A DNA stretch of 64,000 nucleotides from Candidatus Poribacteria bacterium (GTDB lineage Bacteria; Poribacteria; WGA-4E; WGA-3G), in the NCBI GenBank assembly GCA_028818705.1, contig JAPPNJ010000200.1, forward strand, positions 1-64,000, written 5' to 3'. The position numbers and the translations under genes are program-made. Shown here one piece after another: positions 24,687 through 33,010 of the stretch. The notes below the pieces were generated by a model. It was not told the DNA's origin and searched no databases. It saw only the letters and a list, made by a program, of their open reading frames with translations. Each line of letters begins with the position of its first letter. Position 1 is the first letter of the stretch.

Positions 24687-24986
24687 TATTCTCCTCTCCT
24701 TTTATGGACTTCTAATAATAAATAGAAACAAATATTAATGATACATTCTCTTTAAACGATTTGTCAAGTAAAATGTTTAAAAAAAAGTAAAATCTGTAAA
24801 AAAAAGCCATATAATATGATAGTTTAATAGAATTTTTAAAAAAACACAACGGAAAAAACCCTATTGCGCCCCTATGTCTTTGAAGAAATCGGGTGCAACG
24901 ATTACACTGACCGAAAAGGGATTTCGGAGGTTCGTGCGAATTTATCAATTTTTTATCACATAAAATTGGAATTATAGACGAAGTAA

Positions 24987-25481
24987 CTATGTGGCATGTC
25001 CAATCAGTAAGACTGCTGCTGGCAAAGAAGTGGCAGCAGCCTTTCCAAATGCTCTACTGATACACGAAATATCGCCATCGGTTTCCAACATCTCATAAGG
25101 CAAATCCCATGCTTTTAGCGTCGGCTCAAGAAAGGTTGCTACAGAATCAATCCAATTTCCGTTTGCATCGCGATTGTGATACCCGCGATACCCAATGAAC
25201 ACCACCACTGGAACTTTCATGTTCACAACAGTGCCGCGGATAGCATCACCGGACTCCAAAAACCCTGTATTCTGAATAATAATGACAGGCTTTTTACCGC
25301 CAATGTACAACCCAGACGCAATCGCAAACGCTTCTCCTTCACGAGTCACCGTGATGACTTCGATCTCCGACGCTTCCCGCAAAATTTCATAAATTCGCGC
25401 ACTGCCGTTGTCTGGAACGCCTACGGCATGGGTGATGCCCTGTTTTCTTAATTCATCTACAATGCTTTGTGCTGATGCCAA
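24987..25481 (-). CDS. Sulfopyruvate/phosphonopyruvate decarboxylase-like TPP subunit (PYR domain, ComD-like)
   Basis: The 164-residue protein is the pyrimidine-binding half of a thiamine-diphosphate decarboxylase, like sulfopyruvate decarboxylase subunit alpha (ComD). The cofactor-activating glutamate is in TREGEAFAIASGLYIGG, and IIIQNTGFLESGDAIRG is a family motif. The partner subunit with the diphosphate-binding half (ComE) is not in the window. The start is a TTG at 25479-25481 with AAGGAG six bases before it. It lies about 100 bp downstream of the acs gene on the same strand, separated by repeat elements. Substrate uncertain: sulfopyruvate, phosphonopyruvate or another 2-oxoacid. Confidence 0.8.
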   Translation of the reverse strand: MASAQSIVDELRKQGITHAVGVPDNGSARIYEILREASEIEVITVTREGEAFAIASGLYIGGKKPVIIIQNTGFLESGDAIRGTVVNMKVPVVVFIGYRGYHNRDANGNWIDSVATFLEPTLKAWDLPYEMLETDGDISCISRAFGKAAATSLPAAVLLIGHAT

Positions 25482-25504
25482 TTTCTACTCCTTACGCATT
25501 AAAT

Positions 25505-25567
25505 CGGGATTTGGAAATCCCGCCTACAGAAGAATTAACTGTCCGTATGTGGAAATCCCTCCTATAG
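25505..25567. repeat. Short hairpin repeats, GGAAATCCC family
   Basis: CGGGATTT-GG-AAATCCCG is an 8-bp perfect hairpin with a 2-nt loop (25505-25522), continuing as GGAAATCCCGCCTACAG. A second copy reads GGAAATCCCTCCTATAG at 25551-25567. A related copy lies at 4815. It sits between acs and the TPP-subunit gene. Confidence 0.6.
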
Positions 25568-25582
25568 TCATGCTCCTGAATG

Positions 25583-27526
25583 TTACTGCCTACCATCTAC
25601 CAACGCATCAACCACTGTTGGATCGGCGAGGGTTGAGGTATCACCGAGTTCAGAGATGTCGCCTTCGGCTATTTTTCGGAGGATACGCCGCATAATCTTT
25701 CCTGACCTCGTCTTTGGCAACGCAGGCGTAAACTGAATTTTGTCAGGCGTGGCGATAGGTCCGATATGCTGCCGGACTGCCTGTTTGATACCGGTTTCCA
25801 CCGTATCAGACGGCGCTTCACCCGTCATCAGCGTGACATAGGCATAGATGCCTTGTCCCTTGATGTCGTGGGGGTAGCCGACCACGGCTGCTTCCGCCAC
25901 CGCCTCATGTTGTCCAATTGCCCCTTCAACCTCGGCTGTTCCCAACCGATGTCCAGAGACATTCAGGACATCATCAACACGACCTGTAATCCAGTAGTAA
26001 CCATCTTCATCGCGTAGCACCCCATCACCGGTCATATAGTAGCCAGGGAACCGGCGAAAATAGGTATCCAAAAACCGTTCGTGGTCCCCGTAGACTGTCC
26101 GCATGATACCGGGCCATGCTGTTTTAATACAGAGGTAACCGGTTGCGGGATTGCCTTCTACCTCGTTTCCTTCTTCGTCGAGTATGACGGGTTGAATCGC
26201 AAAGAACGGGAACGTGGCTGAGCCGGGTTTCAGTGGTGTCGCTGCAGGTAGCGGCGTCATGAGGATTCCACCTGTCTCAGTCTGCCACCACGTATCCACG
26301 ATTGGGCAGCGTTTGTCGCCAACGACATTATAATACCACAGCCATTCAGGTTCTTTGATCGGTTCACCGACTGTGCCGAGCAACCTGAGTGTGGATCGGT
26401 CATACTTCTCAACCCATGTATCTCCTTCTTTCATCAAGGCACGCAACGCTGTTGGAGCCGTGTAGAAGATGTCAATACGATGTTTTTCGACGACCTGCCA
26501 AAATCTGCCAAAGTCGGGATAGTTCGGGACGCCCTCAAACATAACGGTAATTGCCCGATTGGCAAGGGGACCGTAGATGATGTAAGAGTGTCCGGTAATC
26601 CAACCTATGTCGGCGGTACACCAGTAGACATCACCCTCATGATAGTCAAAAACCTGTTGGTGCGTGTAAGACGTGTAGACAAGATAGCCACCAGTCGTAT
26701 GCAAGACGCCTTTGGGTTTCCCTGTTGAACCAGAGGTATAGAGGATAAAAAGCGGATCTTCGGCATTCATAACCGCCGGTTCACATTCCGTCTCGGCATC
26801 CGCCATAGCTTCATGCCACCAAATATCGCGCGATGCATCAAAGTTGATTTCGTCGCCAGTGCGCTTGACCACGACGACCTTTTCAATAGACGGGCATTCA
26901 GCGACTGCAGCATCGGCGTTTGCCTTCATCGGTATGTCGCTACGGGGTCCGCGCGTTGCGGTATCCTGGGTTATGAGCATTTTGCACGACGAGTCGTTAA
27001 TCCTATCTCGGAGGGATTCCGCTGAAAACGCGCCAAAAACGATAGAGTGAACAGCACCAATCCTTGCACACGCTAACATTGCAATTGCCAACTCTGGGAC
27101 CATTTGCAGATAGATACAGACGCGATCGCCTTTCTCAACGCCTTGTGCTTTCAGGACATTGGCAAACTTTTTGACTTCGGCGAGGAGTCCATTATAACTG
27201 AACGTCTGATCTTCAGATGGATCATTTCCTTCCCAGATAACAGCGGTGGCATCACCGTGTCCAGCCTCTACATGTCGATCGAGGCAGTTATAGCAAGCGT
27301 TCAGCGTGCCGCCTTCAAACCATTTAATTTCTGCTGTGACGAAGTCATAATCGCGAACGGTATGCCATTTCTGATACCACGTCAACCGCTCGGCGATCGT
27401 CGCCCAAAATTCTTCGGGGTCCTGGACGGATTCGGCATATTGTGCCTCGTACGCTTCTAAACTATCAACGTGTGCATTATCTATAGGATAGGCAGTTTCT
27501 GCCGGTGGAAAAATGTTGTTAGCCAT
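25583..27526 (-). CDS. acs: Acetate-CoA ligase (acetyl-CoA synthetase)
   Basis: The 647-residue AMP-forming enzyme makes acetyl-CoA from acetate, ATP and CoA through an acetyl-adenylate. It has the expected family length and motifs: ILYTSGSTGKPKG for phosphate binding, DTWWQTETGG for the acetate pocket, YMTGDGVLRDEDGYYWITGR with the hinge region, and the C-terminal KTRSGKIMRR, whose lysine is the site of inhibitory acetylation in homologues. The N-terminal AESVQDPEEFWATIAERLTW segment is also typical. The ATG at 27524-27526 has AGGAGATG about 13 bases before it. The gene may be read with the TPP subunit that follows. Confidence 0.95.
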   Translation of the reverse strand: MANNIFPPAETAYPIDNAHVDSLEAYEAQYAESVQDPEEFWATIAERLTWYQKWHTVRDYDFVTAEIKWFEGGTLNACYNCLDRHVEAGHGDATAVIWEGNDPSEDQTFSYNGLLAEVKKFANVLKAQGVEKGDRVCIYLQMVPELAIAMLACARIGAVHSIVFGAFSAESLRDRINDSSCKMLITQDTATRGPRSDIPMKANADAAVAECPSIEKVVVVKRTGDEINFDASRDIWWHEAMADAETECEPAVMNAEDPLFILYTSGSTGKPKGVLHTTGGYLVYTSYTHQQVFDYHEGDVYWCTADIGWITGHSYIIYGPLANRAITVMFEGVPNYPDFGRFWQVVEKHRIDIFYTAPTALRALMKEGDTWVEKYDRSTLRLLGTVGEPIKEPEWLWYYNVVGDKRCPIVDTWWQTETGGILMTPLPAATPLKPGSATFPFFAIQPVILDEEGNEVEGNPATGYLCIKTAWPGIMRTVYGDHERFLDTYFRRFPGYYMTGDGVLRDEDGYYWITGRVDDVLNVSGHRLGTAEVEGAIGQHEAVAEAAVVGYPHDIKGQGIYAYVTLMTGEAPSDTVETGIKQAVRQHIGPIATPDKIQFTPALPKTRSGKIMRRILRKIAEGDISELGDTSTLADPTVVDALVDGRQ

Positions 27527-27822
27527 TTTATGTTTTCATCTCCTCTCCAAATCAATCTGCAGTTCTCAAAACGCTTCTATAAGTTGTATAAAGTATATTT
27601 TATAGGAAAACTGTGAGCATGTCAACTGCAATTAGAGGATATTTTTATATATAAGGTGAGTTTGCTAAGAAATAGGGGTGCGCAAATCTGGATGTGTAAA
27701 TTTTTGGTAGGGGATTGTGAATAGTTGTGGGTTATGGGTTGTGAGTTGTGGGTTTGCTAATTGCTATTCGCGGCTTATCGCCAGAACTGTGATTTTTGGA
27801 TTTATGGGAATGTTTTTGTTGT

Positions 27823-28195
27823 CAGAATCAGGATTTACAGGATTAGAGGATTTACAGGACTGGGAACTGTCACGCACAAACTGACAGTTTACGCTACAAG
27901 ACAGCCTTCTCAGAATCGCGCATCAAAAACTTTACGCGCCCAATTGTATTCTAACAACGGTTTTCACGGAGGTTTCACGGAGGTTCTTTCGGAGCCTTGA
28001 TTCTATTGGGTTTGTGAATTTGGAATTGTGCGTCCTCCGTGAAAGCGGTTTTTCGGTTATATTTTATTTAACGAATAGGTACTTTTTAATGGTTGTTGAT
28101 TACTGGCTGTTAGCAGTTTGCTATCCGCTAATTGCTAATAGCGTTTTACTGCCAGAATCAGGATTGGCAGGATTGAGAACTGCCATGCACAAACT
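27823..28195. repeat. Repeat-rich non-coding spacer (two diverged copies of a composite unit)
   Basis: The 1.1-kb region 27527-28622 has no supported gene. CAGAATCAGGATTTACAGGA with following ACTGNCANGCACAAACT occurs at 27823-27888 and again, diverged, at 28153-28195. AGGATTTACAGGA is itself repeated within copy 1. Nearby sequence such as TTGCTAATTGCTA is also repeated. This looks like accumulated short dispersed repeats. Confidence 0.55.
27873..27942 (+). repeat. Dispersed repeat, copy 2 (extended form)
   Basis: The core CTGACAGTTTACGCTACAAG is followed by an extension (ACAGCCTTCTCAGAATCGCG, then CATCAAAAACTTTACGCGCC). The extension is also present at 28351-28392 in diverged form. Copies of the core occur at 11594 and 35224. 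Confidence 0.6.
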
Positions 28196-28242
28196 CAATG
28201 AAGATTAATTTTCTAATTCGGTAATACCCGAACATCCGGATG

Positions 28243-28294
28243 CCCGAACTTGTTCGGGAGCATTTCGGTGCCCCGCGTCCCCAACAAGTTGGGG
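28243..28294. repeat. Pair of short hairpins
   Basis: CCCGAAC-TT-GTTCGGG (28243-28258) and CCCCAAC-AA-GTTGGGG (28279-28294) are two 7-bp hairpins with 2-nt loops and similar sequence. They are typical of REP-like intergenic elements. Confidence 0.6.
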
Positions 28295-28324
28295 CATCCA
28301 AAACAAATTATCGGTTATTTTCTT

Positions 28325-28392
28325 AAACTTTATACAGTTTGTACTACAAGGCAGCTCTTCTCATGATTGCGCGTCAAAAACTTTACACACCT
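28325..28392 (+). repeat. Dispersed repeat, copy 3 (extended form, diverged)
   Basis: AAACTTTATACAGTTTGTAC continues as TACAAGGCAGCTCTTCTCAT and GCGTCAAAAACTTTACACAC, matching the extended copy at 27873-27942 with scattered differences. Confidence 0.55.
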
Positions 28393-28406
28393 TCTTGTCA
28401 ATCTGG

Positions 28407-28437
28407 TTGTCATTTGCTTTACCAGATATGGTATAAT
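28407..28437 (+). promoter_or_regulatory. Promoter candidate upstream of the NACHT gene
   Basis: TTGTCA (28407-28412) and TATAAT (28432-28437) are separated by 19 bp. The -10 context GGTATAAT resembles those before the SNase and island sigma genes. The NACHT start lies 186 bp downstream. Confidence 0.45.
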
Positions 28438-28622
28438 TGCACGGAAAGTAAAAACTCGTCGGACCAGCAGATTCAAGACAAAGAAAGGGAATGAATACGT
28501 TAAGCAAAAACGCTTGGTCTCACGAGTAGTTCTGTTAATAGAAAACTCACCTGCCCACGTGTGATTTCCCATAGATTTTCGTTCGATTCACATCGACCCT
28601 AGTTAAAACAAGGACGTAAGCA

Positions 28623-30926
28623 ATGGTTGGTAAATTTGTAATATCGATTTTAACAAAGGTGGTTTCAGTATTTTCAAAAGAAGCCTGGGAGCGTGTTAAG
28701 AACAGACACCAAAATTCAAAAAACGCCTCTCATGACTACGATAGTCCCTACAAGAAACGTCACGGTCAGCTCTATGTCTCCTGCGTTGGAATAGAACCAT
28801 CGAGATACCTTGACGACGTTTATGTAGTCGTTCAGTTCCTAAGTAAGAGGAGGGCAACAAAGCATAACTCTATCGAAGACGTTGGAAAGGCACTCCAAGA
28901 GAAAGGTAGAAGGTATTTCAATGCAACTTCAGATAAACGCCAAAATGGGATGAGGATTGCCACTAACGAGCAGTACCTGATGGTGCTTGGGGGTCCCGGG
29001 GTCGGAAAATCGACCTTTCTCCGCAAGGTTGGACTTGAGGCACTGAAAGGAGAGGACGGGAATTTTGAACACCAATGTAGACCGATTTTCCTCGAACTGA
29101 AGAACTTCAGAAAAGATCAGATTGATATTAAGGCACTGATTATCAACGAGTTTAAGGTATGCGGCTATCCGCATCCTGAGTTGATAGCAGACGCTGAGTT
29201 AGAAGCGGGTGAATTGCTGATACTTTTTGATGGTCTTGACGAGGTGCCGAAGTCGAACCTTAACAACATTAGCAATAAAATTAGGGATTTCGTCCATCAA
29301 TATAGCCAAAACCGTTTTATCGTTTCCTGCAGGGCAGCGGCTTACACCGGCGGATTTGCAGAATTTACTGTGGTGGAGATAGCAGACTTTGATGATTCAC
29401 AGATTCAGGATTACATCAACAATTGGTTTGCATCAGGGTCCAATCGGAAGATGAAAACTGATCAACGGTGTTGGAAAACATTGAATGATCCAGAACATCA
29501 AGCAGTCAAAGCATTAGCACAGAATCCTTTATCACTCGCGCTACTGTGTACAATTTACGAAGCCTCACAAGATTTTCCATCAAGTCAAGCAACCTTGTAT
29601 GAAAAAATTTTTAACATATTTCTCAAAAAATGGACAGCAGAGAAAGGTGTTCGTAGAGACTCGCCAATGAGTCCGTATTTGGCCATCCCGACTGTAAAGG
29701 AACTACTTTCTGAAATTGCAGCAGAGAACTTTAAGGCAGACCGTCTTGTTTTCAGTGAGGACGAACTTATCAATCAGATTCAAGAATTCTACCAACGGAG
29801 GACCGATATATCTTCAAGATTTGATGCCTCCGAGATCTTAGACGCACTTCTTGTTGATCCAGGGCTTTTCGTTGAAAGGGCTAATGGTATTTACTCTTTC
29901 TTTCACTTGACGTTCCAGGAGTATTTAACGGCAAATCATTTCGTCAAAACGCGGTCAATTCAGAACTTGGTATCCAATCATTTACATAACGATCAATACA
30001 GAGAAATTTTCTTGTTTACTGCTGAATTGATGCACACAGCAGACAATTTGCTTGTGGCAATGGAAGAAGAAGCCTCTAAGTTCATCAACGCTCCTAAACT
30101 CAAGACACTGTCCGGATGGGCAGAACGGATCACAACTACTTCAAACGGCCTATCCAGTGGACTCGTTGAACGAGCATTTGCAATACGTCAATATTTTTTT
30201 CTTAGGATATTGAATAAAATCCATGAAACAGTCAAGGAGCGGACCAGACAGTCTCAAGACTTTGACTTTTGCTGCGTCTACGACTTTAGTCTTGACTCTA
30301 ATTTCTATAAAGACCTTGAGCTCTACGAAGATATCTACCCTTACCTCTATCTGGATCTCTACCATAACCTTTACCATAACCTTGACCTTGATCTCCACCT
30401 TTACCAAGACCTCTACCGAGACCTTGAGTTCTATCTCGATGTATATCGAGAACTCTATAAAGACTTTGTCAACTATCTCTATCTTAACCACGACCAAGCT
30501 CTATTCTTTTACCATGACTTCTACCGCTATATGGACAGAGATTTCCTTTTTTCTATATTCTCTAAATTTGGAGACAGATTTGACAGAGAACTCAGGGGAC
30601 GAATAGAACTTGTTAAGCGTATAAAACAAATGAAAATCTTTAAATGTGTGGATTTACAACAGATGGTTCAACAATTTAACGCACAGCGGGAATTCATCAA
30701 AGCAGCGGGGAAAGGAGAACCTGTTGAACTGCCAACGGAGTCTATTCACGACACATGGCTTTCTGTTTTCGGTATCACCAACGATATGCTTGAAATTTCA
30801 GACGAAGAGTTGGCAAACTATCTTCCGTATCTTCGGGGAGTAGAGCTCATCGTTGCGTGCAAAACAGCGGCTAGGCGTACTTCACCCAAAGTATGGCAGA
30901 AAATTGAGGAGAGGTTGCTGACTTAA
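28623..30926 (+). CDS. NACHT-domain NTPase (bNACHT-type), predicted anti-phage protein
   Basis: The 767-residue protein belongs to the STAND NTPases. The N-terminal part has a membrane-like or amphipathic helix and a KKRHGQLYVSCVG segment. The NACHT domain has Walker A GGPGVGKST (123-131) and Walker B LLILFDGLDEV (about 198-208). Winged-helix and helical parts follow (HLTFQEYLTANHF). Residues about 544-641 are a periodic Tyr/Asp/Leu-rich stretch with units like LYHNLYHNLDLDLHLYQDLY. The C-terminus (LRGVELIVACKTAARRTSPK, then WQKIEERLL) resembles the short C-terminal domain of bacterial NACHT proteins. Bacterial NACHT proteins are known to protect against phages. The ATG follows AAGGACGTAAGC. 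It ends 46 bp from the convergent S-subunit gene. Confidence 0.85.
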   Translation: MVGKFVISILTKVVSVFSKEAWERVKNRHQNSKNASHDYDSPYKKRHGQLYVSCVGIEPSRYLDDVYVVVQFLSKRRATKHNSIEDVGKALQEKGRRYFNATSDKRQNGMRIATNEQYLMVLGGPGVGKSTFLRKVGLEALKGEDGNFEHQCRPIFLELKNFRKDQIDIKALIINEFKVCGYPHPELIADAELEAGELLILFDGLDEVPKSNLNNISNKIRDFVHQYSQNRFIVSCRAAAYTGGFAEFTVVEIADFDDSQIQDYINNWFASGSNRKMKTDQRCWKTLNDPEHQAVKALAQNPLSLALLCTIYEASQDFPSSQATLYEKIFNIFLKKWTAEKGVRRDSPMSPYLAIPTVKELLSEIAAENFKADRLVFSEDELINQIQEFYQRRTDISSRFDASEILDALLVDPGLFVERANGIYSFFHLTFQEYLTANHFVKTRSIQNLVSNHLHNDQYREIFLFTAELMHTADNLLVAMEEEASKFINAPKLKTLSGWAERITTTSNGLSSGLVERAFAIRQYFFLRILNKIHETVKERTRQSQDFDFCCVYDFSLDSNFYKDLELYEDIYPYLYLDLYHNLYHNLDLDLHLYQDLYRDLEFYLDVYRELYKDFVNYLYLNHDQALFFYHDFYRYMDRDFLFSIFSKFGDRFDRELRGRIELVKRIKQMKIFKCVDLQQMVQQFNAQREFIKAAGKGEPVELPTESIHDTWLSVFGITNDMLEISDEELANYLPYLRGVELIVACKTAARRTSPKVWQKIEERLLT

Positions 30927-30972
30927 AGGAACAGATGAACTCGTGAAGCTTTTGCATCGAACTATCAAGTAT

Positions 30973-32355
30973 CTACGAAACAGATTCTAACCAGTCAATA
31001 GCAGTTTGCTCGTCCTTTTCCATAGCGATTTCGACGGCTTGCTTTGCACATTCCAGTAGGTCTTTGGCTTGCTTGCGTAAGTTACAGGATTCAACGACTT
31101 TCTGTTGGATTTCAGATTGCTTATCGGCTTTGACGAATGGGATAACGATTTTACCAAATTCCTCCCTATTGATTGCAGTAAGGATTGTCCCACTACATCC
31201 TTTCTTGAGTTGTAACTGACCGACACTACTTTTCAAAAACACCAATAAAGTTTCAGAATTAAGGACATCCGAATTGATAGCATGGAATCCAGTTGAACAG
31301 AGAGCATTATCATATTCCTCTGTTATCAACGCTATGCTTTCCAGGGACCCTTCAATAGATGAAGCAATTACATCTCCTGTGCTCACCTTGCATCGCGCTC
31401 TACTTGGCAAATCTTGTCCATGCTCTACCATACAACCTGTTATTTCCCCACTGCTTCCGATATTAGCAAGCTCAATATATTTGTATTCCGTTTTAGGTTC
31501 AGGTTTGAAATTGCTATCTTTTAAATGGACTTGATTCGCAACCACATCCCAACCTCCCGGATAACTTTTAATAGCACTGATAATGTCATCGTATCTTGGC
31601 TGGAAGTAATCGGCGTCAATACGTTCTGAGCGTTGCATGCTCGCATAATCCGTAGTAAAAGTTAATTCGTGCTTCGGTTGCCAATCTGCAAGTCCGAGTT
31701 CACTCAGAAGAAGGAGTTGGGTTTCGGCATACCAGGTTTTTGACAATTCTGTTAAATCTTTTGATCGGAGATAGGTTTTCTCTATCTCCGTTGGAAGGTT
31801 TTCCCAATTCGGCACAGGAATTTGATATAAAAAATACGGAGCAACTTCAGGTTGGGCACTACCGTACTTACCCTTCTCTATTAATGCTGTGCCATATTTG
31901 GTATTGAGAAAAATAGAGAGAAAGAAAGGATTTAAGTTTCCGCTTTGGACGATAAAGGTATGAGACGATGAGATAGCATGACTATCTTCAAGATAGATAG
32001 CACACTGACCAGCATTTGCTCCTGATCGCGTTATCAGAATGTTTTTATATTCTATGGTGTTTTCCTTCAAACGCTCAGCATCTTCTTCTGATATATAAAC
32101 CGGATTCGCTGTCAGATCAATGGAGAGCGGACGCACATTTTGTGCTCTTAAAAACAGAATACCATTATCTACATAATTCCGCTTTATCTCCTTAGGGTGT
32201 CTGATCTTGACTTGAAAATTACTGAGTTTGCGCGCGCCAATTTCTTCCAGTCGGCGTTGAGTCTGTAGATAATCAGGTCGAAAAAACTCCGCATCAAACC
32301 GCAGAGAATGGGAGGCATCTACTATAGATTGGTAATCAATGACAGAATACTGCAT
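30973..32355 (-). CDS. hsdS: Restriction-modification DNA specificity subunit (HsdS-like)
   Basis: The 460-residue protein has two target-recognition halves, as in type I and BcgI-type S subunits. The first half includes LRAQNVRPLSIDL and ILITRSGANAGQCAI, and the second IELANIGSSGEITG and GDVIASSIEGSLESIALI. Each is followed by a helical spacer (around 195-215, and the C-terminal coiled coil). Each half should read one part of a split DNA site. The ATG overlaps the stop of the DUF4145 gene by one base (TAATG), so translation is coupled. The operon order on the minus strand is R-M fusion, DUF4145, S. Confidence 0.88.
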   Translation of the reverse strand: MQYSVIDYQSIVDASHSLRFDAEFFRPDYLQTQRRLEEIGARKLSNFQVKIRHPKEIKRNYVDNGILFLRAQNVRPLSIDLTANPVYISEEDAERLKENTIEYKNILITRSGANAGQCAIYLEDSHAISSSHTFIVQSGNLNPFFLSIFLNTKYGTALIEKGKYGSAQPEVAPYFLYQIPVPNWENLPTEIEKTYLRSKDLTELSKTWYAETQLLLLSELGLADWQPKHELTFTTDYASMQRSERIDADYFQPRYDDIISAIKSYPGGWDVVANQVHLKDSNFKPEPKTEYKYIELANIGSSGEITGCMVEHGQDLPSRARCKVSTGDVIASSIEGSLESIALITEEYDNALCSTGFHAINSDVLNSETLLVFLKSSVGQLQLKKGCSGTILTAINREEFGKIVIPFVKADKQSEIQQKVVESCNLRKQAKDLLECAKQAVEIAMEKDEQTAIDWLESVS

Positions 32356-33008
32356 TATTGCGCTTTACTATCCCTTTTTTCTATAGCTTTCTTAGGCCCC
32401 TCAGGCAGTCCATCGTAGAGTGCTTGAATCTGTTTGGGTTGTGTAATCAAGACATCAGCAATCACATTAATTAATCCAAAAAGGGCTTGAACATCGGTAG
32501 TGTCGCCAAAATCAATCTCTCCAGGGTGAACAGCGTTGTTGCCTGTTACGCGCACAATATCCAATGATTGCTGGACTTGCGGATTAAGGCCTTTTTTCAC
32601 GAGGTTTTTTATGCTTTCGTTGATACTGCCTATTTCTCCAAGATGTCCCATAAGCATTTCTATTGCCAGTCTTAACAAAGCACAAGCGGAACGCGGAGAT
32701 TGATCAGTTATAGCAGCAGCTTCTTCATAAATCTGTTTTACATCATCAGGTAAATCACTATTGGCAGGTAGCACCGTACGTGTAGGTGGGTAGATAATCT
32801 TTTCTCTCAACCAAAAAGTCGAGTTGCTACAATGTGAACAAATAGAGATTTCTACGTCCGTATTTTCAATACCGATTGGTTGATTCCCCAAAGCATTGCG
32901 AGATCTATCATATGGAACAATATGTCTCCAATGTTGTGCAGCGAAGACCCGACAATAGGAACAGTGAAATTGATTGCTTTGGTAGCGTGGTGGATAATAC
33001 TCAGCCAT
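32355..33008 (-). CDS. DUF4145 protein with N-terminal zinc-ribbon, in the R-M operon
   Basis: The 217-residue protein has two CxxC knuckles (CSYC near residue 16 and CSHC near 59), which form a likely zinc ribbon. A helical DUF4145 domain follows, with SPRSACALLRLAIEMLM, the NAVHPGEI motif and a C-terminal helix. DUF4145 is often found inside restriction-modification operons and resembles HEPN-like helical domains, but its role is not settled. The start at 33006-33008 is chosen because GGAGG lies just before it; an in-frame TTG at 33018-33020 overlaps the upstream gene. It lies 2 bp after the R-M fusion and overlaps the S gene by 1 bp. Confidence 0.85.
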   Translation of the reverse strand: MAEYYPPRYQSNQFHCSYCRVFAAQHWRHIVPYDRSRNALGNQPIGIENTDVEISICSHCSNSTFWLREKIIYPPTRTVLPANSDLPDDVKQIYEEAAAITDQSPRSACALLRLAIEMLMGHLGEIGSINESIKNLVKKGLNPQVQQSLDIVRVTGNNAVHPGEIDFGDTTDVQALFGLINVIADVLITQPKQIQALYDGLPEGPKKAIEKRDSKAQ

Positions 33009-33010
33009 GT

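Noticed and set aside
27527..28622. CRISPR-like array in the repeat-rich spacer
   Set aside because: The repeats are few, diverged and unevenly spaced, with no regular spacers and no cas genes.
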